Source of the DNA: VGBV01 sp963780395
GTDB taxonomy: Bacteria > Actinomycetota > Thermoleophilia > Solirubrobacterales > 70-9
Reading direction: 5' to 3'
DNA length: 64,000 nt
Assembly (NCBI GenBank): GCA_963780395.1
Contig: CAWABY010000012.1
Coordinates: 25,142-89,141 of the forward strand
Part shown: piece by piece, positions 44,804 to 53,812 of the stretch
Numbering within the stretch: position 1 is the first letter of the stretch
How the letters are laid out: the number at the start of each line of letters is the position of its first letter
Position numbers and translations under genes: made by a program
Notes under the pieces: model-generated
What the model saw: only the letters and a program-made list of their open reading frames with translations
What the model was told of the DNA's origin: nothing
Databases searched by the model: none

Positions 44804-44872
44804 GGGACTGAGACGTGGGTGTCCTACCCAGAATTAGCAAATCCAAACAGGAGGCGGCACTGCGGTTGCGGG

Positions 44873-46987
44873 CTAATGCTGGTGCTCGACCCGGCCGGTG
44901 CGCTCGAGGTGCTGCCAGCGCAGCCGCGCCCCCTGCAGCGCGCTGATCAGCGTCTGGATCACCACCAGGTACATGAGCTGGCGGTAGACGAACTGCTGCA
45001 GCGGCATCGCCCAGAGACCGCGAAGCGGCTCGCGGTCCAGTCTGAAGGCGTAGGCGCCGATCGCGAGCAGGAGGAGGTTGAACCCGACCCAGGCGGCGAG
45101 CACCGGGACGGGGTCCAGGAAGATCAGCCCGTAGAGGGCGAACAGGTCCACCAGCGGCGCGAGCGCGGGCAGGACGATCTGGAAGAGGATCAGGTAGGGG
45201 AGCCCGCGACGGCCCACGTGCCCGGGCTCACGCTTGACGAGCGCGGCCCTGTGCTTCCAGACCGCCTGGATGGTCCCAAACGACCACCGGTAGCGCTGCC
45301 TCCACATCTCACCGAGCGAGGCCGGGACCTCCGTGTAGGCCACGGCGTCCTCGGCGTATGCGACACGCCATCCCAGCCTGCCAACCGCGATCGTGACGTC
45401 GGTGTCCTCGGCGAGGGTGGTCCCCGAGAAGCCGCCGGCCTGGTCGAGGGCCTCGCGCCTGAAGGCCCCGATCGCACCGGGAACGGTCGGCATGCACTCG
45501 AGCACGTCGTACAGGCGCCGGTCGAGGTTGAAGGCCATCACGTACTCGATGTGCTGCCAGCGCCCGAGCAGGCCCCGACGGTTCCCCACCTTGGTGTTGC
45601 CGGCAACGGCTCCCACCCTCTCGTCAGCGAGCGGCTCGACGAGCCGCGCCAGGGTTTCGGGCCGGAAGCTGGTGTCCGCGTCGACGGTGACCAGGATCTC
45701 GTGGGCGGCCGCAAGCGCTCCCCTGTTCAGGGCGGCCGCCTTGCCCTGATTGTCCTGGCGGATCACCCGGACATGCTCGAGCGCCAGCGAGTCGACCAGC
45801 TCCCCTGTGCCGTCCTTCGAACCGTCGTCGACGAGGATCACCTCAAACTCGGGATAGTCGCTGTCAGCCAGCGAGCGGATCGCGTCCTCGATCCCCTTCG
45901 ATTCGTCGAAGGCCGGGACGATGATCGAGACCGGAGGCGCATGGTCCCGTGCGCTGGACGCCCGTACCCGCTTCGCGTGCCGGCGCGCGAACAGCAATAC
46001 GAGCAGGGCGCGAGCCACCGCCAGGGCGCCCATCAGGATCAACAGAGCCCCGAACACGGTCGTCGCCACGCGCGCGGCCTTGAGCGCGCCGATCAGCAGC
46101 TGTCCCCGGGTCCTCTCCGCCCGGCTGCCCGGGATCGCCACCTGCTCCTCCGAGAGCCCGACCAGCCCCGCGACGGTGGTGAAGCCGTAGCCCCGCTCCT
46201 TCAGGCGCGGGATCAGCCGCTCGACCGCGTCAACGGTCTGCGAGCGGTCCCCGCCACCGTCGTGCATCAGGATCGCGCCGCTCTGGTTCCCCCGCGGAAT
46301 TGCGTTCTGGACGATCCGCTCGACCCCCGGCTGTCGCCAGTCCTCGCTGTCGAAGTCTGAAAGCGCGATCAGATAGCCGCGGCTCGCGATCTCGCCGAGC
46401 CGGTCCTCGTCATCGACCGTGACCGCCTCCGGGATCGCCGAGTAGGGCGGGCGGAGCAGGCGGGGCCTGGTCCCGATCGCGCCCGAGATGGCGCTCTCGG
46501 TCATGTCTACCTGCAGGTCGACCTGCCAGTCGGGGATCAGGGTCAGATTGGGGTGCGAGAACGTGTGGTTGCCGATCTCGAACCCCGCGTCGTGGATCTC
46601 CTCGAGCACCTCGGGATGCTGGGCGACGCTGTCGCCGGTGACGAAGAACGTGGCCGTCACGTTCTCCCGCTCCAGCACTTCGATGATCTCCCGGGTCCAT
46701 CGTGGGTCGGGACCATCATCGAAGGTCAGGGCGACGCGCCTGTCCCCGGTTTCGCGCAGGGGTCGCAGCGAACCGTCGCCGTCGGACTTGTAGACCGCGC
46801 TGCCGGTGAGCGAGGCGCCTTCGCGTCCCTGCGCGGCCAGGGTGCTGCTATCGCCAGTGGTCTTGGTCGACAGCCCCTGGGTCAGCAGCAGCACGACGAA
46901 GGACAGCACGACAAGCGCCAGCAGACCCCAGTGTGCGGGCGGACGCTCGATTTGCCGCCCGATGTCCCTCGCCTTATCGCCACGCAT
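44873..46987 (-). CDS. Membrane fusion of NodB polysaccharide deacetylase and family 2 glycosyltransferase
   Basis: A 704-residue protein. One helix lies near 22-38. An extracytoplasmic NodB domain follows (about 80-275) with TFDDGPDPRW, the metal-binding HTFSHPN and RPPYSAIP. Then come a helix pair (about 315-340), a GT2 domain (about 360-590) with VDDGSKDGT, DADT, LAEDTDV and QRYRW, and three to four C-terminal helices. It should polymerise a hexosamine polysaccharide inside and deacetylate it outside, combining the jobs of separate proteins in poly-N-acetylglucosamine systems. The small Pro-rich protein at 47006 is 18 nt upstream and probably in the same operon. Confidence 0.85.
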   Translation of the reverse strand: MRGDKARDIGRQIERPPAHWGLLALVVLSFVVLLLTQGLSTKTTGDSSTLAAQGREGASLTGSAVYKSDGDGSLRPLRETGDRRVALTFDDGPDPRWTREIIEVLERENVTATFFVTGDSVAQHPEVLEEIHDAGFEIGNHTFSHPNLTLIPDWQVDLQVDMTESAISGAIGTRPRLLRPPYSAIPEAVTVDDEDRLGEIASRGYLIALSDFDSEDWRQPGVERIVQNAIPRGNQSGAILMHDGGGDRSQTVDAVERLIPRLKERGYGFTTVAGLVGLSEEQVAIPGSRAERTRGQLLIGALKAARVATTVFGALLILMGALAVARALLVLLFARRHAKRVRASSARDHAPPVSIIVPAFDESKGIEDAIRSLADSDYPEFEVILVDDGSKDGTGELVDSLALEHVRVIRQDNQGKAAALNRGALAAAHEILVTVDADTSFRPETLARLVEPLADERVGAVAGNTKVGNRRGLLGRWQHIEYVMAFNLDRRLYDVLECMPTVPGAIGAFRREALDQAGGFSGTTLAEDTDVTIAVGRLGWRVAYAEDAVAYTEVPASLGEMWRQRYRWSFGTIQAVWKHRAALVKREPGHVGRRGLPYLILFQIVLPALAPLVDLFALYGLIFLDPVPVLAAWVGFNLLLLAIGAYAFRLDREPLRGLWAMPLQQFVYRQLMYLVVIQTLISALQGARLRWQHLERTGRVEHQH

Positions 46988-47005
46988 GCCGCGGGCGCTG
47001 CTGGC

Positions 47006-47530
47006 TCAGTGACCGTTCGCCGGCACGGGCTTTCCGCTCGGGTTCACGTCCGGCGGTCCGCCTCCTCCGCCCGGCGCGGGGGTCGTGGGATGGGTGGGAT
47101 GGGTGGGATGGGTGGGATGGGTCGGCTGCTGGGGAACAGCCTGCGGGCTTTGCGCGCTAGGAGCTGGTGACGCCGGCGTCGGAGTCACGTTGCCCTCAGC
47201 GTCGGCCGTGCCGTCCTGGCCACCCCCGCCCGGGGCGCTCCCGGGAACCGGCCCTCGCGAGGCATCCGCAGCACGTGCCGGGTCGGCCTCCCGGCCGTCT
47301 GTGCCCCCCGGTGCCGTGTCCTCGGCCGTGTCGAGTGGTCGGGCGCTTCGTTCCTGCGTGGTACCACCGTCGCCGCCGAGCACCGGCAGCGATCCGAAGC
47401 CGGAGATTCCGCTCGCGACCGCCCCCACCCACACGCACAGAAGCAGGGCCATCGCGACCCCCGCCGCCCTGACGCTCGCCTTTCGATGCCAGCGACCGCT
47501 GGCGAGTATTGGTCCGTCTGGTCGCAGCAT
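47006..47530 (-). CDS. Single-helix protein with a Pro/Gly-rich extracytoplasmic tail containing THP repeats
   Basis: About 174 residues. The N-terminal cytoplasmic segment is short and basic. It is followed by one helix (AAGVAMALLLCVWVGAVASG) and a disordered tail rich in Gly, Pro, Asp and Ala with four THP repeats near residue 145. No domain is recognised. As the upstream neighbour of the deacetylase-glycosyltransferase, it could be a wall-spanning spacer or partner (inference). ATG 47530 is used; a TTG two codons earlier is possible. Confidence 0.65.
   Translation of the reverse strand: MLRPDGPILASGRWHRKASVRAAGVAMALLLCVWVGAVASGISGFGSLPVLGGDGGTTQERSARPLDTAEDTAPGGTDGREADPARAADASRGPVPGSAPGGGGQDGTADAEGNVTPTPASPAPSAQSPQAVPQQPTHPTHPTHPTHPTTPAPGGGGGPPDVNPSGKPVPANGH
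47087..47122 (+). repeat. Four GGGATGGGT repeats with G-quadruplex potential
   Basis: Four exact 9-bp units put eight G-triplets in 36 bases on the plus strand, the template strand of the minus-strand gene. The units encode THP on the minus strand. Confidence 0.85.
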
Positions 47531-47667
47531 TCGCAAACACCCGCCCCTTGTCGTTTACGGCCGAATTGAGCCCTTCTCCCCTATCAGCGCCGCGGACCCC
47601 GCCGCGGTTACGGGCAAACCGAATGACAGACCTTGCCCCAGCAGGCCCGAGGGGAGATACTGAAGCG

Positions 47668-48468
47668 ATGGCGCAGGAGGACTACCTGCTCGCCGACCAG
47701 CCCTCGGAGTTGGAGCGCCTGCAGCTGCAGTCGCGCGTGTGGGAGCCCGCCGGGCGGCAGGTCCTCTCGAAGCTCGGCGACGGATCCGGCCGACACGCCC
47801 TGGACGTCGGCTGCGGAGCCCTGGGCTGGCTTCGAATCCTCAGCGAGTGGGTCGGGCCGTCCGGCCAGATTGTCGGCACCGACATAGACGAGAGCTTGCT
47901 CAACGCCGCTCGTTCATTTCTGGAGGCAGAAGGAAACTCCAACGTAGAGCTCGTCGTCGATGATCTCTTCGAGAGCAAGCTGGAGCCGCAATCGTTCGAT
48001 CTCGTCCATGCCCGCTACGTGATCGCTCCACTCGGGCGCGGCCGTGAGCAGGTGGCCTGGTACCGGCGCTTGGTCAGACCCGGCGGCTCACTGGTCCTGG
48101 AGGAGTGGGACCTGGGCTCGTGGCACTTCAACCCCCCTGCCCCCGCGGCCGAGCGATTGATCCGATCGCTCTCCGAGATCTTTGCCACGCTGGGCGGCGA
48201 GGCGGGCCGCGGACTTCCGGAACTGCTCGGGGAGGTCGGTCTTGAGGAGCCAGATATCGACGCGCAGGTCGTCGCGCTCAAACCAGGCCACCCCTATCTG
48301 CGTCTGCCGCTTCAGTTCAGCGTCGCGCTGGAGTCGCGGCTGCTTGAGACTTTGAGCGAGGACGAGCTCGCCTCGCTACGCCGCGAGGCCGAGGCCGAGT
48401 TGGCGGAGCCGGGCAGATGGGGCACGACCTTCACCCTGATCCAGTGTTGGGGCACGATCGAAGGCTGA
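47668..48468 (+). CDS. SAM-dependent class I methyltransferase
   Basis: A 266-residue methyltransferase. The Rossmann SAM motifs are ALDVGCGALGWLRIL (motif I), IVGTDIDESLLNAA (acidic loop), DDLFE and FDLVHARYVIAPLG. The strand PGGSLVLEEWDLG completes the fold. The C-terminal part is helical and probably binds substrate, which is unknown. ATG 47668 is selected; an upstream in-frame ATG (47623) has no better ribosome site. Confidence 0.8.
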   Translation: MAQEDYLLADQPSELERLQLQSRVWEPAGRQVLSKLGDGSGRHALDVGCGALGWLRILSEWVGPSGQIVGTDIDESLLNAARSFLEAEGNSNVELVVDDLFESKLEPQSFDLVHARYVIAPLGRGREQVAWYRRLVRPGGSLVLEEWDLGSWHFNPPAPAAERLIRSLSEIFATLGGEAGRGLPELLGEVGLEEPDIDAQVVALKPGHPYLRLPLQFSVALESRLLETLSEDELASLRREAEAELAEPGRWGTTFTLIQCWGTIEG

Positions 48469-48489
48469 GAGGTAGCGACCGCAGACACG

Positions 48490-48891
48490 ATGTCCGACGA
48501 GAACCTCGAGGTCGTGCAGGAGCTTTTTGACGCGGTTGCCCGAGGCGACATTGAGGGGGCTCTTCGATACGTGCGGCCCGACGGGGAATGGGTGAATCCT
48601 GATTACGCGATGGAGTCGGGTATACGTCATGGCCTGAGCGGGGTGCGGACCGCGCTCACGGCACTTCGAGATTCCTTCGCTGAGCTCCGTTTCGAAATCA
48701 GCGAGATGATCGACGTTGATGATCGCGTGCTCGTGACGGGCACCTTCTCCGGCGTCGGTCGTACTAGTGACGCCGCTTTCGGACCGCAGGTCTTCGGCTC
48801 CGTGGTGACACTGGCCGGCGGCCAGATTCAGCGTTACCAGTGGTACCTCAGTACGGAGGAAGCCCGCGACGCTGCCGGACTGTCGGAGTAG
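48490..48891 (+). CDS. SnoaL-like/NTF2-fold protein
   Basis: A 133-residue protein beginning SDENLEVVQELFDAVARGD with the later strands VLVTGTFSGVGRTS and FGSVVTLAGGQIQRYQWY. This is the usual pattern of small cone-shaped NTF2-fold proteins. Such proteins can be isomerases, hydrolases or non-catalytic. It lies 21 nt after the methyltransferase, probably in one transcript. Confidence 0.8.
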   Translation: MSDENLEVVQELFDAVARGDIEGALRYVRPDGEWVNPDYAMESGIRHGLSGVRTALTALRDSFAELRFEISEMIDVDDRVLVTGTFSGVGRTSDAAFGPQVFGSVVTLAGGQIQRYQWYLSTEEARDAAGLSE

Positions 48892-48950
48892 CTCGGAAGT
48901 CTCGCGCTAGAACAGCTGTGGCCCACGCCACCGGGCCCGCCGGCAGCCGG

Positions 48951-49659
48951 TCAGCCACCGAGATAGTCAACGTGCCACCACTCGCCCGGTGCGTGAATCT
49001 TGCCCCAGCCGTACTTCCAGCCGATCTCGTCGATCACCGAGCGCATCTCGAACGTCGGGACGTCGACCGAGACGCCGAGCTCGTGCGGTGAGGTTCCGGG
49101 TGGATTCGCGGGTGCACCGGTGCCGCTTAGGAAAGCGTCATAGAGGGATGCCTGCTGCTCGTAGGTGCGGTACGCCGACACGGGCCCGGCCGGGTATAGG
49201 TCCATTCCGTAGACGGAGAGCACCTCCTCGCGCATCGCGTTCCACGCGTCGGCCGCGGCGGGGTCGAGATGCAGCTCGCCGTATGGTGACGGGACGTGGC
49301 CCATCCCAGGAGCCGGCACGACGACCTGGGTCAGATCCGGGGAGCCGGCTTCGCTACGCGGTTGCGGCGACGGTGGTGGTGGCCGGCGCTGCGGCTCCCG
49401 CCTCGCTGCTGGCAAGCGAGGCTGCACCCTCGGCTACGGTTGGCACCTGGATCGTGGTCCCCGCGATCAGGCCCGCGTCCTCCGAGACTCCGTTGTAGAC
49501 GGCGACGGTGCGCGTCGTCAGGTTGTTCGCCGCGGAGATCGACCACAGCGACTCTCCCGGTTGGACGAGATGGGTGCTGTCCGCGCGCGCGGTCCCGGCC
49601 GTCAGCGCAAGCACTGCGAGGCCGCACACGAACACACCGGCTCCACCTGATCGCATCAA
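48951..49659 (-). CDS. Secreted LysM plus VanY-type D,D-carboxypeptidase, split by a frameshift
   Basis: The N-terminal part has a signal peptide (GVFVCGLAVLALTAGTARA) and one LysM domain (HLVQPGESLWSISAANNL, TTIQVPT), then an Ala-rich linker that meets a TAG at 49354. In a shifted frame the sequence continues into an M15/VanY domain: SAYRTYEQQASLYDAF, the zinc site SPHELGVSVDV and EWWHVDYLGG. Fusing LysM to VanY is a normal wall-enzyme plan, so I read this as one gene with an indel in the linker. Two overlapping genes are possible. It would trim D-Ala from peptidoglycan stems. Confidence 0.7.
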
Positions 49660-49797
49660 GGAGCTCCTCGATCGACAACGTTCGGAGCTGACGAGTTCGG
49701 AACTTCATCTGTGAGTCCTGCGAAAACTTGGTAGCTGCAACAGCCCCTTCACCAAGTCGTCCATTCGCCTCGTACAAGCGCCACTAGAGTCGCCGCA

Positions 49798-50346
49798 GTG
49801 ACCAGTTGGCTTGACGAGGCCGAGCGACTCGATCTCGCGGTTTACGCCGCCATAGCCCGGACCCCTACCCCCAGGGCCGACCGGGCCATGGCGCGCCTCT
49901 CCGACGCCGCCAACTACTCGCGGCTCTCGATTGCTTCGGCGGGTGCGCTGGCTCTGCTGGGTGGGACCAAGGGGCGTCGTGCCGCCGCGATGGGCCTCGC
50001 CTCTGTCGCGGTGACCGCGACCGTGGCGAACCTCGTTTTGAAACCGCTCGGCGGGCGGCGGCGCCCGGAACGCACGATGCAGGAAGTCCCGACCGCGCGA
50101 CAGGTCCGGATGCCGCGGTCGAGCTCGTTTCCATCCGGGCATACGGCGGCGGCGTTTGCCTTCGCGATCGGCGTCGGCCATGTCTCGCCGGCGGCCGCGG
50201 CACCGCTGCACGGGCTCGCTGCGCTCGTCGGCTATTCGCGAATCCACACCGGCGTTCATTTCCCCGGTGACGTGATCGCCGGCGCGCTGGTGGGAGTCGT
50301 GCTGGCCGAGGCGACCGCCCACGCGGTCGAGCGCCGCCTGGGGTAG
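49798..50346 (+). CDS. PAP2-family membrane phosphatase
   Basis: A 182-residue protein. The three phosphatase signature segments are present: KPLGGRRRPER, PSGHTAAAFAFA and YSRIHTGVHFPGDVIAG, the last with catalytic His and Asp. Four or five hydrophobic segments fit the family. It probably dephosphorylates lipid phosphates or undecaprenyl pyrophosphate. The start is GTG 49798. Confidence 0.85.
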   Translation: MTSWLDEAERLDLAVYAAIARTPTPRADRAMARLSDAANYSRLSIASAGALALLGGTKGRRAAAMGLASVAVTATVANLVLKPLGGRRRPERTMQEVPTARQVRMPRSSSFPSGHTAAAFAFAIGVGHVSPAAAAPLHGLAALVGYSRIHTGVHFPGDVIAGALVGVVLAEATAHAVERRLG

Positions 50347-50352
50347 GTCAGC

Positions 50353-50571
50353 TCACCACTTCAACTCGATCTCGAGCTCCCGCTCCTCGGTCTCGACCTC
50401 GAGCTCGACCTTGAGCTGCACCTCGTCGGGGACGGCGACCTTGATCTTCGTCCCGCCCTGCTCGAACTCGATGTCGTCGTCCTTGGCCAGCATGTTGGCC
50501 AGATGCCTGAGGCGAGTGGCGATCTCCTTACGTCCCAGGGTTTCCTTCTTCTCGATCTCGATGATGTCCAT
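50353..50571 (-). CDS. Amphi-Trp domain protein
   Basis: A 72-residue highly charged protein. It starts DIIEIEKKETLGRKEIATRLRHLA and alternates charged and hydrophobic residues, ending LEIELKW, which is the pattern of the amphi-Trp family. The ribosome site AGAGGAGAG overlaps the end of the DAG-kinase-like gene, and the two genes share 44 nt in different frames, so translation is coupled. Function unknown. Confidence 0.8.
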   Translation of the reverse strand: MDIIEIEKKETLGRKEIATRLRHLANMLAKDDDIEFEQGGTKIKVAVPDEVQLKVELEVETEERELEIELKW

Positions 50572-51856
50572 ATCTCTCCTCTGTCGGGGTCTCTCTGCCC
50601 GCGGCGCACCGCAGCAATACGCGGACCACGTCCGCGATCCGTTCGGGGATCGAGGCTGAAGGTGAGGCGCCGGGATGCTGGCGGGCGATCCGCACCCGCA
50701 GGACGGAGGGCAGGATACGGAACCGAAGGGGGGCGCTGAGAACGAGCGCCTCGCCGTCGATGCCGGCGGCGATCGGGCCCTCGGCGCGGACCTCGAACTC
50801 GGGCGCCGACCACTCACGCCACGGTCTCTGCCGCTTTCCGCCGCCGCCCCCGGTGGGCGCGGCGGCGATCGTGATTCCGAGCAGGCCATCGTCGATGTGC
50901 GGCCGGGTCCCGGACCCGACCGCCATGCCGAGCCGGTAGAGGTTGTTGGAAACGAGGATCGCTGCCCCGGACGAGTGCTCGGTGCCGCCCGGCCCGGTCC
51001 ATTGGAGGTCGAGCCCCTCCCCCTCGGGACCGAGCGCGTCGGGCAGGGTGTCGAGGATCGTCCGCAGCTTCGCGTCGCGGTAGCCCTCCCGCTGGACGGC
51101 CTCCGCATAGAGGCCGAGCGAGACGTTGTTGACGAACACCCTGCCGTTGACCTCGGCGAGGTCCACCCGGCGCTCGCCCCCGTCGACGAACGAGTCGAGC
51201 GCCCCGACCACGTCATCACGATCTACGCCGAGGTCCAGCGCGAAGTGGTTGCGGGTCCCGGCGGGGATGCACGCATACGGAAGATCGAGCTCAGCCGCGA
51301 TCGAGGCGACGACCGCCTGCGAGCCGTCGCCGCCGGCCATCGCCAGCCCGTCGGCGCCGCGGGCCACGGCATCGCGGACGAGCTGCTCGAGGTCGGTCCC
51401 CCGCGTGAGCTCGATCGGGTCGATCCCGCGCGCCCGCGCCTCGTCTTCGAGCTTGAACTTCTCGGCCTTGCCTCCCCCGGACTTCGGGTTGAAGAACAGC
51501 ACCGGGTGCGACGGCGGCACCGCGTCGGGGAGCGCGACCCGGGTGACGAGGGCGGCCCTGGCCGCGGCGAGGGCACCGAACGCCGCCGCCCCGACGACGA
51601 TCGCCTCGAGGACGCCGCCGTCGAGGATCACGATCAGCACGGTGGCCAGCACCAGCAGCGCCGCGCAGGTCACCCCCGCGACCCGGGCCACGCCGCGGCG
51701 GATCAGCCCATGCCAGGCGGCGACAGCGGCGGGGATCAGCAAGGCGGCGATGATCGGTCCCCGCGGAAACTCGCTGATCACGGAGTAGGCGGTGACCCCG
51801 AGCGCCAGCACACCCAATCCGATCGACAAGCATGCCGCCAACCGAGCCTTACTCAT
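50528..51856 (-). CDS. Diacylglycerol kinase-family protein with N-terminal membrane helices
   Basis: A 442-residue protein. Four helices occupy residues 5-105. The kinase catalytic domain follows with FFNPKSGGGKAEKF, the nucleotide motif AMAGGDGSQAVVASIA and IPAGTRNHFALDLG. Then comes the second domain, VNNVSLGLYAEAVQ and LLGITIAAAP, ending in the sugar-kinase-like IDGEALVLSAPL. It phosphorylates a lipid or sphingoid-like alcohol at the membrane. The last 15 codons overlap the amphi-Trp gene. Confidence 0.85.
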   Translation of the reverse strand: MSKARLAACLSIGLGVLALGVTAYSVISEFPRGPIIAALLIPAAVAAWHGLIRRGVARVAGVTCAALLVLATVLIVILDGGVLEAIVVGAAAFGALAAARAALVTRVALPDAVPPSHPVLFFNPKSGGGKAEKFKLEDEARARGIDPIELTRGTDLEQLVRDAVARGADGLAMAGGDGSQAVVASIAAELDLPYACIPAGTRNHFALDLGVDRDDVVGALDSFVDGGERRVDLAEVNGRVFVNNVSLGLYAEAVQREGYRDAKLRTILDTLPDALGPEGEGLDLQWTGPGGTEHSSGAAILVSNNLYRLGMAVGSGTRPHIDDGLLGITIAAAPTGGGGGKRQRPWREWSAPEFEVRAEGPIAAGIDGEALVLSAPLRFRILPSVLRVRIARQHPGASPSASIPERIADVVRVLLRCAAGRETPTEERYGHHRDREEGNPGT

Positions 51857-51908
51857 CAGACCTCGCTCTCCATCGTTCGGGCCGGCGATTCGGACCCTAA
51901 TGCAGAAA

Positions 51909-51926
51909 GCCCTCCCGAAGGAGGGC
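51909..51926 (-). terminator. Terminator for the CPA1 antiporter gene
   Basis: On the minus strand GCCCTCC-TTCG-GGAGGGC is followed by TTTCT: a 7-bp stem with a stable UUCG tetraloop and a short T-tract, about 100 nt after the antiporter stop. The rest of 51857-52023 shows no gene. Confidence 0.75.
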
Positions 51927-52023
51927 CCTCGAGCGTTGCTGAGAGAGGTAGCGGGGGCCCGATTCGTTTCTCGCTACCACCCGACGCGGGCGCCGTCCCA
52001 GAGAGCTTGCTTCTCGTCTGTGC

Positions 52024-53298
52024 CTAGGGCTCACCCTGGAAGCCCCGGGTTCGGGTGACCACGGTGGGGGTGCTTTCCATCGACGGTGTCTGATCGCGGG
52101 GATGGCGTTCGAACCAGTCCGCGTAACGGTCGGCCAGGGGAGCGGCTGTAAGGCCATGAGCGAAGACCGAGAGCCCCACGGTGAGGTAGATCGCCAGCAC
52201 AATCAGGTTCTCGTGGGGAAGCTGCGACTCCTCGATCACGATCACCGCGAAGACGATCGAGGCCAACCCGCGAGGCCCGAACCAGGCGAGGAAACCGAGC
52301 GTGGGCAGCCGCGCGCGGGCGCCGAGCAGTGCTATCGCGACGGGCACCATTCGAACGACCGTCAAGCTGAGGACCGCGTAGAGGACGAGGCTCCAGCTCA
52401 GCTCCCCAAGCGCGGGTCCGAGCAGGATCGCCCCGAAGATGATGAACGTGACCCCGTTGAGTACGCCCCCAACCTCCTCAGTGAGTCGGTTCAAGTCCTC
52501 GGGATCGCGCTTGATCACCGCCCGGAAGACGATGCCGGCGACGAATGCCGCGATGAAGCCCGACCCGCCGAGGGCGGCGGCAGTGCCATAGGCGAGCACT
52601 GCGCCCGAAGCCGGGATCACCTGGCGCCAGCTCCCCTGGATCATGTCTCTTCGGCCGGCGTATAGGACCACCGCTCCGATCACGAGCGCAGCGGCGACTC
52701 CCCCCACCACGCCGTAGCCGACCTCTTCGAGCAGAAGGGTCATCCCGGTTCGGCCTTCCGAGATGTGCGACTCCACGTCGGCCGCGGCGACCGCTGCGAA
52801 CAGGAGCGGCACACAGATCCCGTCGTTCAGCCCGCTCTCCACGTTGAGTGTCTGCCGAATCCGACCTGGGACGCGTGGCTCGGTGACGACCGCCTGCCCG
52901 AGGGCGGCGTCGGTGGGCGCCAGGATCACACCAACGATCACCGCTTCCCAGAAGGTCAACTCCCCGAAGATCAGGGCGGCCGCGAGCGCGCCCAAGGCGA
53001 TCGTCAGCGGCAGCCCGATCCCGAGCAGCCGGGAGGGGAGCGAGAGCTCACGCCGCAGTTCCTTGAGATTGATCCGTGACGCGTCCGAGAACAGGACGAG
53101 CGCCAGCGTCGCCTCGGCCAGCGCCCGCACCGTCGAGCTGGTGCTCGAGATGTCGACTTCGCCGAGGACCCTTGGGCCGACCAGGAGCCCGATGGAAACG
53201 AAAACGATCGCGGGCGTGATCGGCGTTCCCGACAGGCGTTTCGAGAACGCGGCGACGGCGATCAACGCCAGGGCCACGATCGTCAATGACCAGTCCAT
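52024..53298 (-). CDS. CPA1-type sodium/proton antiporter
   Basis: A 424-residue transporter with about 12 helices. The ion-binding region LAPTDAALGQAVV and the following ESGLNDGICVPLL are the NhaP/NHE signature with the essential Asp pair. Later segments AYGTAAALGGSGFIAAFVAGI and AWFGPRGLASIVFA also match the family. It exchanges Na+ or K+ for protons. The C-terminal 35 residues are hydrophilic and contain no RCK/TrkA domain. Confidence 0.9.
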   Translation of the reverse strand: MDWSLTIVALALIAVAAFSKRLSGTPITPAIVFVSIGLLVGPRVLGEVDISSTSSTVRALAEATLALVLFSDASRINLKELRRELSLPSRLLGIGLPLTIALGALAAALIFGELTFWEAVIVGVILAPTDAALGQAVVTEPRVPGRIRQTLNVESGLNDGICVPLLFAAVAAADVESHISEGRTGMTLLLEEVGYGVVGGVAAALVIGAVVLYAGRRDMIQGSWRQVIPASGAVLAYGTAAALGGSGFIAAFVAGIVFRAVIKRDPEDLNRLTEEVGGVLNGVTFIIFGAILLGPALGELSWSLVLYAVLSLTVVRMVPVAIALLGARARLPTLGFLAWFGPRGLASIVFAVIVIEESQLPHENLIVLAIYLTVGLSVFAHGLTAAPLADRYADWFERHPRDQTPSMESTPTVVTRTRGFQGEP

Positions 53299-53385
53299 TC
53301 AGACCTTCCCCTCAGAGCGACAGGGACCGAACCTATGGCATGCACGGACGGGACCGCCGCGCGATACTTGCGAGAGCACCCGACC

Positions 53386-53742
53386 ATGGCAAGCGACCCC
53401 GAGACAGACCTTGCAGCCCGCCGCACGGAGATGGCCAGCGAGCGCACCGCGCTTGCCTGGTGGAGAACCGCGCTGACAGCGCTTGCGGTCGCGATCGGCG
53501 TCGGGCGAGTTGTCCCGGAACTCGGCCCGGACCATGACGAGCTGCCCTACGTGATCATCGGTGCCGCATTCGCCGCCTACGCACTGCTTCTGTTCGTCCA
53601 CGGTTCGCTGCGGGCGCGTGCGGTCAATGTCGCCCTGGACCAGGGACGATTCGCCTCTACGCCCGGATGGCTCTCGGTGGTGTTGGCGCTGAGCGGTGTC
53701 CTGCTCTGCGTGGCAACCCTCGCGCTCATCATCGGGTCGTAG
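53386..53742 (+). CDS. DUF202 membrane protein
   Basis: A 118-residue protein. The signature RRTEMASERTALAWWRTALTALAVAIGVGR defines DUF202. Three helices are predicted (near 26-42, 52-72 and 92-115). Homologues such as YidH are of unknown function. ATG 53386 is preferred to an upstream in-frame ATG because the family normally starts close to this signature. Confidence 0.8.
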   Translation: MASDPETDLAARRTEMASERTALAWWRTALTALAVAIGVGRVVPELGPDHDELPYVIIGAAFAAYALLLFVHGSLRARAVNVALDQGRFASTPGWLSVVLALSGVLLCVATLALIIGS

Positions 53743-53812
53743 GGTCAACCTCGAGCTCGCCGGGTCGATCAGCATCGGCCTAGAGGCTCCCTTGGTACCC
53801 CGGACGGAGCAG

